A stretch of 64,000 nt of DNA from Symmachiella dynata (GTDB lineage Bacteria; Planctomycetota; Planctomycetia; Planctomycetales; Planctomycetaceae): contig NZ_CP036276.1 of NCBI RefSeq assembly GCF_007747995.1, positions 3,835,001 through 3,899,000 on the forward strand. Reading direction: 5' to 3'. Below, piece after piece: positions 1-7,862 of this stretch. The translations under genes were made by a program, and so were the position numbers. Position 1 is the stretch's first letter. Each line of letters begins with the position of its first letter. The notes under the pieces were generated by a model, which was not told the DNA's origin, ran no database searches, and worked only from the letters and a program-made list of their open reading frames with translations.

Positions 1-2
1 AA

Positions 3-179
3 CTGCTGCACGCCCATCACCGTGACTCACTTGCGACTCGCGTCGCTGAACTTTACGGTCTGGCCGAGGCACGCACTTTGCAAAAACTGAGCATCTCCGT
101 CGGCGAAGCGGCAGATATTGTGCGGATTGACCGCGAAGTTGCCGAGATCATGCAACGTTGGAGCATTATCGATGAGTAA
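3..179 (+). CDS. C-terminal end of an upstream gene, probably DUF5682 family (partial)
   Basis: The frame is open from the window edge and ends at TAA 177-179. The readable part is about 58 residues of helical sequence ending RWSIIDE. Its stop overlaps the ATG of the VWA gene in an ATGAGTAA arrangement, which implies translational coupling. In known MoxR-type clusters a DUF5682 protein often sits directly before this kind of VWA protein, so that is my guess for its identity. The fragment itself carries no diagnostic motif. Confidence 0.5.
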   Translation: MLHAHHRDSLATRVAELYGLAEARTLQKLSISVGEAADIVRIDREVAEIMQRWSIIDE

Positions 180-1320
180 TCCCGTTCATCCTGAATCTCA
201 CCAATTGGCCCGTTGGCGTCTGGTGTTGGGCAAAGATGCCGAAGCACACAACATCGGTTGCCAGGAGGATGCCGCCTGCCAGCGTATCGAATCATTGGTG
301 GGTTTCTTGTTCGATGACAGTGCATCAGGCGGCGGCGGGAGTCAGGGGGGGGAACGCAGCGGCGGAGGACCGGCGGGCCATCCGCTCACCGTGCCGGAAT
401 GGGTGGAAGCGGTCAATGAGTTGTTCCCCCACCAAGCCAAGGAGGTCATGCAGCGCGAACTGATTCGTCGCCGCGGCATTGATCAATTGCTCGAGTCGCC
501 GGAGCTCTTGGAAAAAGTCGAGCCTAACGTCGATCTGGCCAAGACGATTATGACGCACCGGGACCTGCTGACGCCCAAGACCCGCGTGCTGGCCCGCAAG
601 TTGATTGAACGAGTGGTACAGCAACTTAAGGAGCGGATGCAGATTCAGATCGCACAAGCGATCACCGGTGCGATTCGCCGCGATAAGCATTCGCCGCGGG
701 CGGTGTACCGCAATCTCGATCTGAGTACGACGATTCGCCGCAATCTAAAAAACTACGACCGCGATCTCCAGCGGCTGTTGGTGGACCGCCTTTATTTCTA
801 CGCCGCGGAGCGCAAAAAACGTCCCTGGCACATCATCGTTGCTGTGGACCAATCGGGTTCGATGCTCGATTCGGCCATTTTCTCGACGATCATGGCGTCG
901 ATTTTCTACGAGTTGCCTTCGGTGCGGACGAGCCTGTTTCTGTTCGACACTGAAATTGCCGACCTGAGCGAGATGGTTGGACAACCTGTAGACATACTGC
1001 TCTCGGTCCAATTGGGGGGCGGCACAAACATCGCCAAGGCCGTCACCTATGCCGAGCAGATCACACGCGAACCGGCGCGGACGATCGTGGTGTTGATCAC
1101 GGACTTTTACGAGGGAGGCTCTGAGAGCGACCTTGTCAACAAAATCGGCGAAATGGCGCAAGCGGGAATTCGCCTGATCGGCTTGGGGGCATTGGGTTAC
1201 GACGCGCGACCGGACTACAACAAAGCCACGGCCAAAAAGTGCCGCAAAGCTGGCATGGACATTTTGGTTTGCACACCGGAGAATCTGGCGGAGTGTATGG
1301 CACAGATAATATTGGGATAA
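172..1320 (+). CDS. VWA domain protein (MoxR-associated, CoxE-like)
   Basis: A 382-residue protein. The ATG at 172 is chosen because it overlaps the upstream stop; a TTG at 118 in the same frame would extend into the neighbour's coding sequence. After a Gly/Ser-rich linker (about residues 45-60) comes a helical region, then a von Willebrand A domain with a full metal-binding MIDAS set: DQSGSM, the threonine of GGGTNI, and the aspartate of ITDFYEGG. There is no signal peptide or membrane segment, so it should be cytoplasmic. Proteins of this type work with MoxR AAA ATPases as metal-dependent adaptors or co-chaperones. The ATPase would lie upstream, outside the window. The family call is firm, the cellular role is inferred. 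Confidence 0.85.
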   Translation: MSNPVHPESHQLARWRLVLGKDAEAHNIGCQEDAACQRIESLVGFLFDDSASGGGGSQGGERSGGGPAGHPLTVPEWVEAVNELFPHQAKEVMQRELIRRRGIDQLLESPELLEKVEPNVDLAKTIMTHRDLLTPKTRVLARKLIERVVQQLKERMQIQIAQAITGAIRRDKHSPRAVYRNLDLSTTIRRNLKNYDRDLQRLLVDRLYFYAAERKKRPWHIIVAVDQSGSMLDSAIFSTIMASIFYELPSVRTSLFLFDTEIADLSEMVGQPVDILLSVQLGGGTNIAKAVTYAEQITREPARTIVVLITDFYEGGSESDLVNKIGEMAQAGIRLIGLGALGYDARPDYNKATAKKCRKAGMDILVCTPENLAECMAQIILG

Positions 1321-1339
1321 ACCTGCCGGCGCAGTCCAC

Positions 1340-1660
1340 CAACATTTACGAACAGAATTCGAACATCAACAGGAGGTTCGCAAGAAAAACACATGGAAGA
1401 ACTTTTGCCGGAACTGATCGTAACCAGCGGCTAATTGGAGTTTAAATCAGAAGGTTTTCAGGAGTGCGCGCACGGAGAGCGGGACCTTATTATAAAACGG
1501 TGGATTAAGAATTCACGCACCCCGTTCGTACCATTGAATCAGCCCGCCGAGTCGTTCGCAGCGGATGATGTTATCGAGTACGGTAGTGTTGTTTTGCGGT
1601 TGTGGATCGATACAAGACGGGGGTCGCGTGCCGACCGCAACGAGTCCAGCTGTTAACTCC
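1340..1660 (-). mobile_element. Transposon relic, copy A (terminal region only)
   Basis: Noncoding stretch between the VWA gene and the MscS gene. Read on the minus strand, about 1505-1590 still encodes the end of a DDE transposase (pattern VLDNIIRCERLGGLIQWYERGA, last codons altered). The segment 1345-1500 matches the outer part of copy B at 11388-11560, for example in CGGAACTGATCG and GGAGTGCGCGCACGGAGAGCG. No open frame survives. I see nothing else between 1321 and 1785. Confidence 0.75.
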
Positions 1661-1785
1661 TTGCCGTCCCATTTCGAAGAGGGTTCCTTTCGGGGAGGGG
1701 TCGCGCAGTCCAGTCGCATCGTCTAATGATGAGTGATGCCCAGCATCAACGCGGGGAGTCCGACTGCTGACGCCCCTTGCTAACG

Positions 1786-3552
1786 CTAACTGCCACGACT
1801 GTTGTCGACCATTCGCACGTCAAGGGGGGCCTGTTCGCTGTTGAGAGAAGTGTGCGTGATCCGATTTGGCAATGAAAAACTGATTCCTTGGTCTTCGAAA
1901 GCATGGAATACCGCTAGATTGAACGTTTCACCAAAAGCGAGGTAATCCCAGTAATTCGGCGGGTGATACCAATAGATCGCACGAATTGTGAATGCGGTCG
2001 GCAGAAAATCCACAAAGTAGACGCGTGGCGGATAGTCGGGATTCATCCCTTCATGGTTGTCGAGCTGCTCCCGCAGAATTGCCACGGCAGCTTCGACCTT
2101 TTCCGAAGGGGTATCCAAGGGAATGTGAATGTCGATCACGCGCTTGATGCATTGGCGTCGTCCGACATTTTCAATATCACTTCGAGCCAATTCGTCGTTA
2201 GGGATTGTGACTTGATGACTTGAGAGCAATCGAATTCTAGTTGAGCGTAGCCCAATGTCTTCGACCACTCCGTCATAGCCCTTGAATACGATTCGCTCAC
2301 CCACCCGAAACGGCTTGTCGGCCATCAGCATCAAGGTGCCAAACAATGTTTTTAGCGTGTCCTGTGCTCCCAGCGCCAGCGCTAGGCCACCAATTCCAGC
2401 ACTCGCTAAAAGAGTTCCCACGGGGATGCCTAAGTACTGTCCACCGACCATCATCACGATGACCGCTAGGACAAGACTCGTTAACTTCGACCCAATGCGT
2501 ATCAATTGTGCGTTGAGGCCCTGCCGATTGACTCGAGGAGATGCAATGACCGTCTCGGCAACACGGTTGGAGGCTGCAAAGACGACAACAATACCCGCCA
2601 GCGTGGCTGTCGCATTTGCAAAGAAGCTAACAATGTAGAGAGGAGTTCCTCGGATCGTTAAATAATCACGCGCGTACCACTCGAAGAGTAAAGGCACAAT
2701 CATGGCGGCGACTGGAAAGACAATTGTCATGCAATAAGCCAGATTTCGGCGTCCGCGCGTGCGTTGCGTGATCGCAAGATGCCATCGGTAAACCAATGTC
2801 ATAAAAGCGACCGTAATTAGCAAAGCGACAAGGAGGGCTGGCCATTTCCAATTCGTTAAGTTGAGAGTGCGGCCAAATCGCATGCTGTCCGGCAACCGCC
2901 GCACTACCGCAGCAACGAATGGGTTGTGCGGCGTAGACATGTACCATTTGTACAAGTTCGGTGAGGTGAGTGGCCCATCGGTGCGATAAGGGCTTGCCTG
3001 GACGTCGCCGAAATAATCGGCTGCGCGATCAACAGTTCCAGTCGAGAACAAATATTCATGTTTTTGCGGACCTTCCTCGACACGCGCAATCGTGATCCGT
3101 GTGCCGGGGATCCTCCAGAATGAGAATTTTTCGAGGCCACCGGCGGACTCGATTTCGGCTGTGTCGGGTATTTCGTCCCAGGAGGGCAACTGATGGCGAT
3201 CGAGAATCTCCTTTAAGCAGATTGCCGCCTCAGCGGCTCGCTCTTTGCGCTCAAATGCTGGAAGCTCGCTCGCATCGATGCAATCCAGAATCCGCGTTTG
3301 AACTGCTATATGTTGCGGATTATTCGAATCAAGGTAATGTTCGTTCTGAATTTGCTGGTGCAATTCATTGCAGGCATCAATGAAGCTCTTGAGCATCGAG
3401 CGCGGGCTTGACGTATCTGCAGCAGTGGGATTCATGCTTGGCTGTGCGTTTAAGGGTGCAGAATGCAGAGAAAAACACACGATTGACAGCAACACTATCC
3501 CGCTATTTCGCCACTTCATGATTGATGCCATAGTTGAATCGCTTGCGCTCAT
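1786..3552 (-). CDS. MscS-type mechanosensitive ion channel
   Basis: A 588-residue membrane protein with an N-terminal signal sequence (hydrophobic run about residues 18-36), a periplasmic region of about 200 residues, then at least five hydrophobic segments. The last is the pore helix, rich in Gly/Ala (GIGGLALALGAQDTLK), the hallmark of MscS. The beta domain follows (PFRVGERI, GVVEDIGLRSTRIR, TIPNDELA), then the C-terminal alpha/beta domain. It should sit in the inner membrane and open under turgor stress. ATGs at residues 8 and 12 (3531, 3519) are alternative starts, and none has a clear ribosome site. The large N-terminal domain makes it longer than E. coli MscS. Confidence 0.92.
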   Translation of the reverse strand: MSASDSTMASIMKWRNSGIVLLSIVCFSLHSAPLNAQPSMNPTAADTSSPRSMLKSFIDACNELHQQIQNEHYLDSNNPQHIAVQTRILDCIDASELPAFERKERAAEAAICLKEILDRHQLPSWDEIPDTAEIESAGGLEKFSFWRIPGTRITIARVEEGPQKHEYLFSTGTVDRAADYFGDVQASPYRTDGPLTSPNLYKWYMSTPHNPFVAAVVRRLPDSMRFGRTLNLTNWKWPALLVALLITVAFMTLVYRWHLAITQRTRGRRNLAYCMTIVFPVAAMIVPLLFEWYARDYLTIRGTPLYIVSFFANATATLAGIVVVFAASNRVAETVIASPRVNRQGLNAQLIRIGSKLTSLVLAVIVMMVGGQYLGIPVGTLLASAGIGGLALALGAQDTLKTLFGTLMLMADKPFRVGERIVFKGYDGVVEDIGLRSTRIRLLSSHQVTIPNDELARSDIENVGRRQCIKRVIDIHIPLDTPSEKVEAAVAILREQLDNHEGMNPDYPPRVYFVDFLPTAFTIRAIYWYHPPNYWDYLAFGETFNLAVFHAFEDQGISFSLPNRITHTSLNSEQAPLDVRMVDNSRGS

Positions 3553-4099
3553 TCTGCAACTAGAGGTTTTTCGACATTGCTGCTTCTCTCATCGTCGGAG
3601 CGAGATCGCGTCACCACGGAAAGGGAACATGGGACTCTGACGCTTCGCTCAGCGGACCTATCTTCAAACTACGTGATTGGTCTTGGCGGTAGCAATATCC
3701 TTTGGGGCTTCTTTGAGCGATTACGTACAAGCCCCCGTGAATTGTCTGATTGTGCAGCCACGGAGAGGCGAATAAAAAATGCCGGACAACACCTTTGGTT
3801 GAATCCCGCATGATTTAAGGTTTGTAAGCTAAGCAGTTTTGCCTTGGTCACCTTTCAAGCTGACTTTTGACCAGCGCAACCTCCAGTGGATTTAGTGGAG
3901 TCGCCGGAGGTTGCGCCTTGGCGAACGATGCCAATCGGGGCGATGTTCAGCTTCGCGGTTGCGTGGAACCCAACACCGAAGGATCGTTGGGAAGAACTTG
4001 CCGAGTTTTGACGCACGGAAAGGCACAAAATGACGCCTGGCATCGCTGTGGCTCAAACCTGAAAACCGCTCTCTCGGCGACGCCTTCCCTAGCATGCGT
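3553..4099. other. Noncoding gap with a long-armed hairpin
   Basis: No convincing coding sequence. The notable structure is a perfect 11-bp inverted repeat, GCGCAACCTCC at 3874-3884 and GGAGGTTGCGC at 3906-3916, separated by 21 bases. It lacks a T-run on either strand, so it is not a classical terminator. It lies beyond the 3' end of the K+ channel gene and upstream of the MscS gene. It could be a transcript-end hairpin or a small repeat relic. Confidence 0.5.
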
Positions 4100-4477
4100 C
4101 TACGCGTTGAATTCAGCTTTGCCTTGAGCGTGCAAGTATTCCTTAATTGTTTCCGTGAACGCTCGCGTTGCTACGGAAACAATGAGGCCAAAATATAATG
4201 TGCCGATAAATGCGAGGAAGACGCTGATGCACTGCCCGATTCCGGTTTTGGGTGTGATGTCGCCAAATCCAACAGTTGTCGATGTGATCAGTGAAAAATA
4301 GATCCCTTGCGAAAAGGGGATGCCTTCGCATTGAGCGAATGCTAAACCTCCTGAAAAAACCAGGAAAAATAGCGCGTTCAGTATGCCGCGGAGAATATGA
4401 CAGTAGTGGACAAGATGAAACACGAAGGTCAAAAAACTCTTATACGACGTGACACCCTTGGGATTTTTATTGGCCAT
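4100..4477 (-). CDS. Two-TM potassium channel (Ion_trans_2)
   Basis: A 125-residue protein with a short N-terminus, a first membrane helix, the pore loop with the selectivity filter TTVGFGD, and a second helix. This is the minimal KcsA-like K+ pore without a regulatory domain. The start at 4477 is preceded by AGAGG. It overlaps the stop of the upstream efflux-factor gene by 11 bases, so the two are probably coupled. A GTG at 4504 would add nine residues. Linkage to an efflux factor and an MscS channel suggests a role in membrane potential or osmotic balance during transport, which is inference. Confidence 0.9.
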   Translation of the reverse strand: MANKNPKGVTSYKSFLTFVFHLVHYCHILRGILNALFFLVFSGGLAFAQCEGIPFSQGIYFSLITSTTVGFGDITPKTGIGQCISVFLAFIGTLYFGLIVSVATRAFTETIKEYLHAQGKAEFNA

Positions 4478-6059
4478 CTTCTGAATCCTCTTTCGGAACC
4501 ACACCAGGGGCGGGCATTAGAAATTCTTCCAGTTGTGCGTTGCGCTGCTCGACTTTTTCTGGTGCTAGAAACGGATCAGTTGCAGCATCCGTCGGTTGAT
4601 CGTCCACAGGCATGACTTGTGTTTCAAATCCGGGGTAACGAATTTGCCATCCTCCACCGAGTGCGCGGTAGACTGCAACCATATTGAGAAGTACTTGGCC
4701 CTCAGCTGCTGCCATCTGGTCCTGCGCACTACGGAGAGATCCTTGCAAGACGAAAATCGGTGAAAAGTCGATGGAACCTTCCTCAAACTGGATCAAAAGT
4801 AGTTTTAGCGATTCGTTCAAGTTATCAACGCCATTACGGAGTGATACGACTTCACGTTTTGACTTCAGAAACGCGATCAATGCGTCCTCGACTTCTTGGC
4901 TAGCGACCAGAACGGTATTCTGGTAACTCGCGATCAATTCCAAGAGTCGGGCATCCTGCAGCCGAACATTATTTGTGATCCGGCCGTAATTCAAAATGTT
5001 CCAGCGAAAAGAAGGGCCGATTGAACCCGCTGCACTAGCTGAATTAAATAGGTCGCCGAAATCTTCCGACGACTGGAAGACTTCGCCATTAAGCGAAATA
5101 CTTGGAAAAAGGTCTGACACGGCGACACCAATTTGTGCGGACTGTGCCGCCACCTGTCGCTCTGCTTGACGGACATCGGGCCGTCTCCGCAGTAGATCGG
5201 CAGGAATTCCTACCGCGATATCCGCTGGGACCTCGGGGATGCCATCACCTTTTCCTAACCACGTCGAGAGGTCGGTCGGAGGGATCCCCAGTAATGTGCA
5301 TAGGCGATTGCTCGCTTGGCGAAGTCCTGTCTCTAGAGCGGGTAGCGTAGCCTCTGTCCCGTTTAGATTCGCTTCGGCGAGATACACGCCGACTTTGCTC
5401 GTCTTGCCTTCGTCAAAACGTGTCGTTGAAAGCTGCAGCGATGACTCCTGTACCATGACGTTCTGCTTAGCATATTGGATTCGTTGCTCGAAGGTACGAA
5501 TGTCAATGTACGCCGACACGACCTCGGCTAAGAGAGACACGAGGACCGCATCGTAGTCATAGATGGAGGCCTCAAGTCGTGCATCGGCAGTTTCCAGCGC
5601 ACGGCGAAATTTTCCCCAAACATCGATTTCCCATGAGGCATTGAAACCCACATCCCATTCATCAAACGCTCGAATTGGTGGCGGAAGGGCAACCGATTGG
5701 CTTTCTTGGATTCGAGTAGCGTCGCCAAATGATTGCTGCACTTGCGGGAACAGGTTGCCTGCCGTGATGGCGCGGCTGGCACGGGCCTGCATGATTCGAC
5801 TTCCAGCTTGGCGAAGCGTCAGGTTTTGAGCGAGCGCTGTCTGCACCAGGTTATTGAGGATGGGATCCTCAAAAACGGACCACCAATACGGATCATCAGG
5901 TGGCAGAGGAAGGACATGTTCGTTGCCGATGTCGATCCAATGCTCGGAGACTGACGCGGCGGGGGGGTGATAATCCGGTCCCACTTGGAATCCATTTTGA
6001 ACCCATTGAGATAGTCCGCACCCGCTGGCGAGCATACAACTCACCCCGATGAAGAGCAT
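4467..6059 (-). CDS. Outer-membrane efflux lipoprotein (NodT/OprM, TolC superfamily)
   Basis: A 530-residue protein with a lipoprotein signal (lipobox ASGC, about residues 12-15 from the ATG at 6059). The family's Asp-Tyr-Pro N-terminal signature (VGPDYHPP) follows, then WW(S/T)xFxDP (YWWSVFEDP). Two TolC-type repeats come next, with RRPDVRQAERQ near the middle of the protein. It would form the outer-membrane tunnel of a tripartite pump. It is divergent from the DUF1656-HlyD-FUSC genes, which lack their own exit duct. The RND pump at 41628-46114 also has none. A TTG at 6083 in frame is a less likely start. Confidence 0.93.
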   Translation of the reverse strand: MLFIGVSCMLASGCGLSQWVQNGFQVGPDYHPPAASVSEHWIDIGNEHVLPLPPDDPYWWSVFEDPILNNLVQTALAQNLTLRQAGSRIMQARASRAITAGNLFPQVQQSFGDATRIQESQSVALPPPIRAFDEWDVGFNASWEIDVWGKFRRALETADARLEASIYDYDAVLVSLLAEVVSAYIDIRTFEQRIQYAKQNVMVQESSLQLSTTRFDEGKTSKVGVYLAEANLNGTEATLPALETGLRQASNRLCTLLGIPPTDLSTWLGKGDGIPEVPADIAVGIPADLLRRRPDVRQAERQVAAQSAQIGVAVSDLFPSISLNGEVFQSSEDFGDLFNSASAAGSIGPSFRWNILNYGRITNNVRLQDARLLELIASYQNTVLVASQEVEDALIAFLKSKREVVSLRNGVDNLNESLKLLLIQFEEGSIDFSPIFVLQGSLRSAQDQMAAAEGQVLLNMVAVYRALGGGWQIRYPGFETQVMPVDDQPTDAATDPFLAPEKVEQRNAQLEEFLMPAPGVVPKEDSEDGQ

Positions 6060-6347
6060 CCGATAAAACAAAAGTACCGACAACTTTGAATTCCCCGAGG
6101 CTCAGAGTATTGAGATAATCGACTGCTGGACGTAGGGCGCTCTGCGGACTTTTTGCAATATCGCTATAATCGGCAAAACTCACCCAGGCTTTCACTCCAA
6201 GCAAGCGTGAGCTCCAACATAAATCAACCTATTGGAAAAAGATCCTTCGCAAAGCCTACAGATCTCCTGGACTCTCCATAGGCCGTGGTTATAAGATGAT
6301 CGCCTGCTAGGTTCCCGTCTTTTTCAGGTCTTGTCGAAAAGCGAGCC
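6060..6347. promoter_or_regulatory. Divergent intergenic region between the two efflux wings
   Basis: About 290 bases separate the start of the outer-membrane factor (minus) from the DUF1656 gene (plus). It must hold promoters for both wings if they are separately transcribed. I could not identify a convincing -35/-10 pair or operator. The assignment rests on gene orientation only. Confidence 0.35.
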
Positions 6348-6560
6348 ATGATTCAGATACCGTCGGAATTACAATTCTTGGGAATTTATTTGCCCCCGTT
6401 TTTCCTGGTGTGTCTGTTCGGATTGTTTGCCACCGTAGCGATTACCCAGATACTGAATTGGACGGGACTGAGCCGATTCTTTTGGCATCCTCCTTTGGCG
6501 TTTGCCGCCATGTGGGTAGCGACGTCATCGCTGATTGGTTTAGTGATGATTTCCCCATAG
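6348..6560 (+). CDS. DUF1656 small membrane protein (AaeX/YtcA-like)
   Basis: A 70-residue protein with two hydrophobic helices (about residues 14-32 and 46-66) joined by a short polar loop containing a Trp/Phe-Phe-Trp cluster. Length, topology and position directly before an HlyD and a FUSC gene match the AaeX component of aromatic-acid efflux systems. The next gene starts 9 bases downstream. Its biochemical role in the complex is not established for the family. Confidence 0.85.
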   Translation: MIQIPSELQFLGIYLPPFFLVCLFGLFATVAITQILNWTGLSRFFWHPPLAFAAMWVATSSLIGLVMISP

Positions 6561-6569
6561 GAGTTTACG

Positions 6570-7859
6570 ATGCCCAAGGTTTTTCAATTCGCTAAGGTAT
6601 TGATCCCCAAGCTGATCACTTGGTCGCTGGTGTCGATTGCGGCGTTTGGTGCATATTTCCTTTATATGCAGTGGACAGAACAGCCCTGGACAAGAGACGG
6701 ACAGATTCGGGCCGACATCGTTAAAATCGCGCCTCAAGTGAGCGGCAATCTCGTGAAAGTCGCAGTTCGTGACAATCAGTTTGTGCACAAAGGTGACTTG
6801 CTGCTGGAGATTGATCAAAGCTCGTATCAGTTGGCAGTGAACAAAGCCAGAGTTGCTGTCGACCAGGCCAAAGAAGAAGTCGCCTCGCTGGAAGCATCCG
6901 TACGAGTCTCAGCCGCGAATTACGAAGAGGCTAAGGTAAGCGTCACGACTGCGAGCAGACAAATTTCTTCTGCGGAAGCCAGTGTGCAATCGGCAAAAGC
7001 GTCCGTCGATCAAATGAAAGCCGGTGTCACGTCCGCGCAGCAATTCATCAAGCAACGTAAAGCCGAGTTGTCAAATGCGCACTCGGAAGCGGCGCGAGCC
7101 AAGCGACTCGTCGAAAAAAAGGCAGGTTCTGTTGAAGATGCTGAGAGCACTGCCGCAACAGCGATTGCCAAGGAAGCACAACTTGCCAGTGCCGAGGCCG
7201 GTTTGATCCAGGCCCAGGCCTCCCAGACGCAATCCGAAGCAGCGCTCAATGAAGCGCACGTCAACCTTTTGCTCGCAAAAGATGGATTGTCGGAGTCCAA
7301 GGCTGCAGAGACTTCTGCCAAAGCATCGCTCGACCAAGCCAAAGCCAATCTGGGAATGTCCGGCGACGAGAACGTGCGTGTGCGAACGGCAATGGTCAGC
7401 CTCGCTCAGGCGGAACTCGATTTGAGCCGTACCAAGATTCTCGCTCCCTGCAACGGTTACATCAGCAATCTTTCGGTTGACGAGGGGACGTACGCAGTCG
7501 TTGGCCAACCGTTGATTATCATCGTCGACAGCGATACCTTTCGCGTACACGCCTACTTCCAGGAGACCAAGCTAAGGCATATTGAAGATGGCGATTCGGC
7601 AGTGATCACCTTGATGAGCCATCCAGACCGCCCGCTCAAAGGCTTTGTCGAAAACATCGGCAACGCGGTGAATCCTCCAAACATTGCTAACACGGAAGGG
7701 CAGCCCGGGGAGGTGCCTCAGATTCAGCCAACATTCGATTGGGTGCGACTGCCGCAGCGTGTTCCAGTTCGTATCCGTCTGTCAGAAGTTCCCGATGACA
7801 TTCAGCTCATTTCTGGTACGACCGCATCAGTTGCAGTGCTGTTGCCCGACAAGGAGTAA
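6570..7859 (+). CDS. HlyD-family membrane fusion (adaptor) protein
   Basis: A 429-residue periplasmic adaptor with a single N-terminal membrane helix (about residues 16-34). The first half of the lipoyl domain follows (IAPQVSGNLVKVAVRDNQFVHKGD), then a very long alpha-helical hairpin rich in Ala, Ser, Gln and Glu (about 85-270). The second lipoyl half (KILAPCNGYISNLSVDEGTYA) and a beta-barrel region close the protein. An AGGAG sits six bases before the ATG. The long hairpin should dock to the outer-membrane factor. It should bridge the FUSC protein downstream (gap of 3 bases) to the divergent TolC-like factor. Confidence 0.92.
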   Translation: MPKVFQFAKVLIPKLITWSLVSIAAFGAYFLYMQWTEQPWTRDGQIRADIVKIAPQVSGNLVKVAVRDNQFVHKGDLLLEIDQSSYQLAVNKARVAVDQAKEEVASLEASVRVSAANYEEAKVSVTTASRQISSAEASVQSAKASVDQMKAGVTSAQQFIKQRKAELSNAHSEAARAKRLVEKKAGSVEDAESTAATAIAKEAQLASAEAGLIQAQASQTQSEAALNEAHVNLLLAKDGLSESKAAETSAKASLDQAKANLGMSGDENVRVRTAMVSLAQAELDLSRTKILAPCNGYISNLSVDEGTYAVVGQPLIIIVDSDTFRVHAYFQETKLRHIEDGDSAVITLMSHPDRPLKGFVENIGNAVNPPNIANTEGQPGEVPQIQPTFDWVRLPQRVPVRIRLSEVPDDIQLISGTTASVAVLLPDKE

Positions 7860-7862
7860 CGT

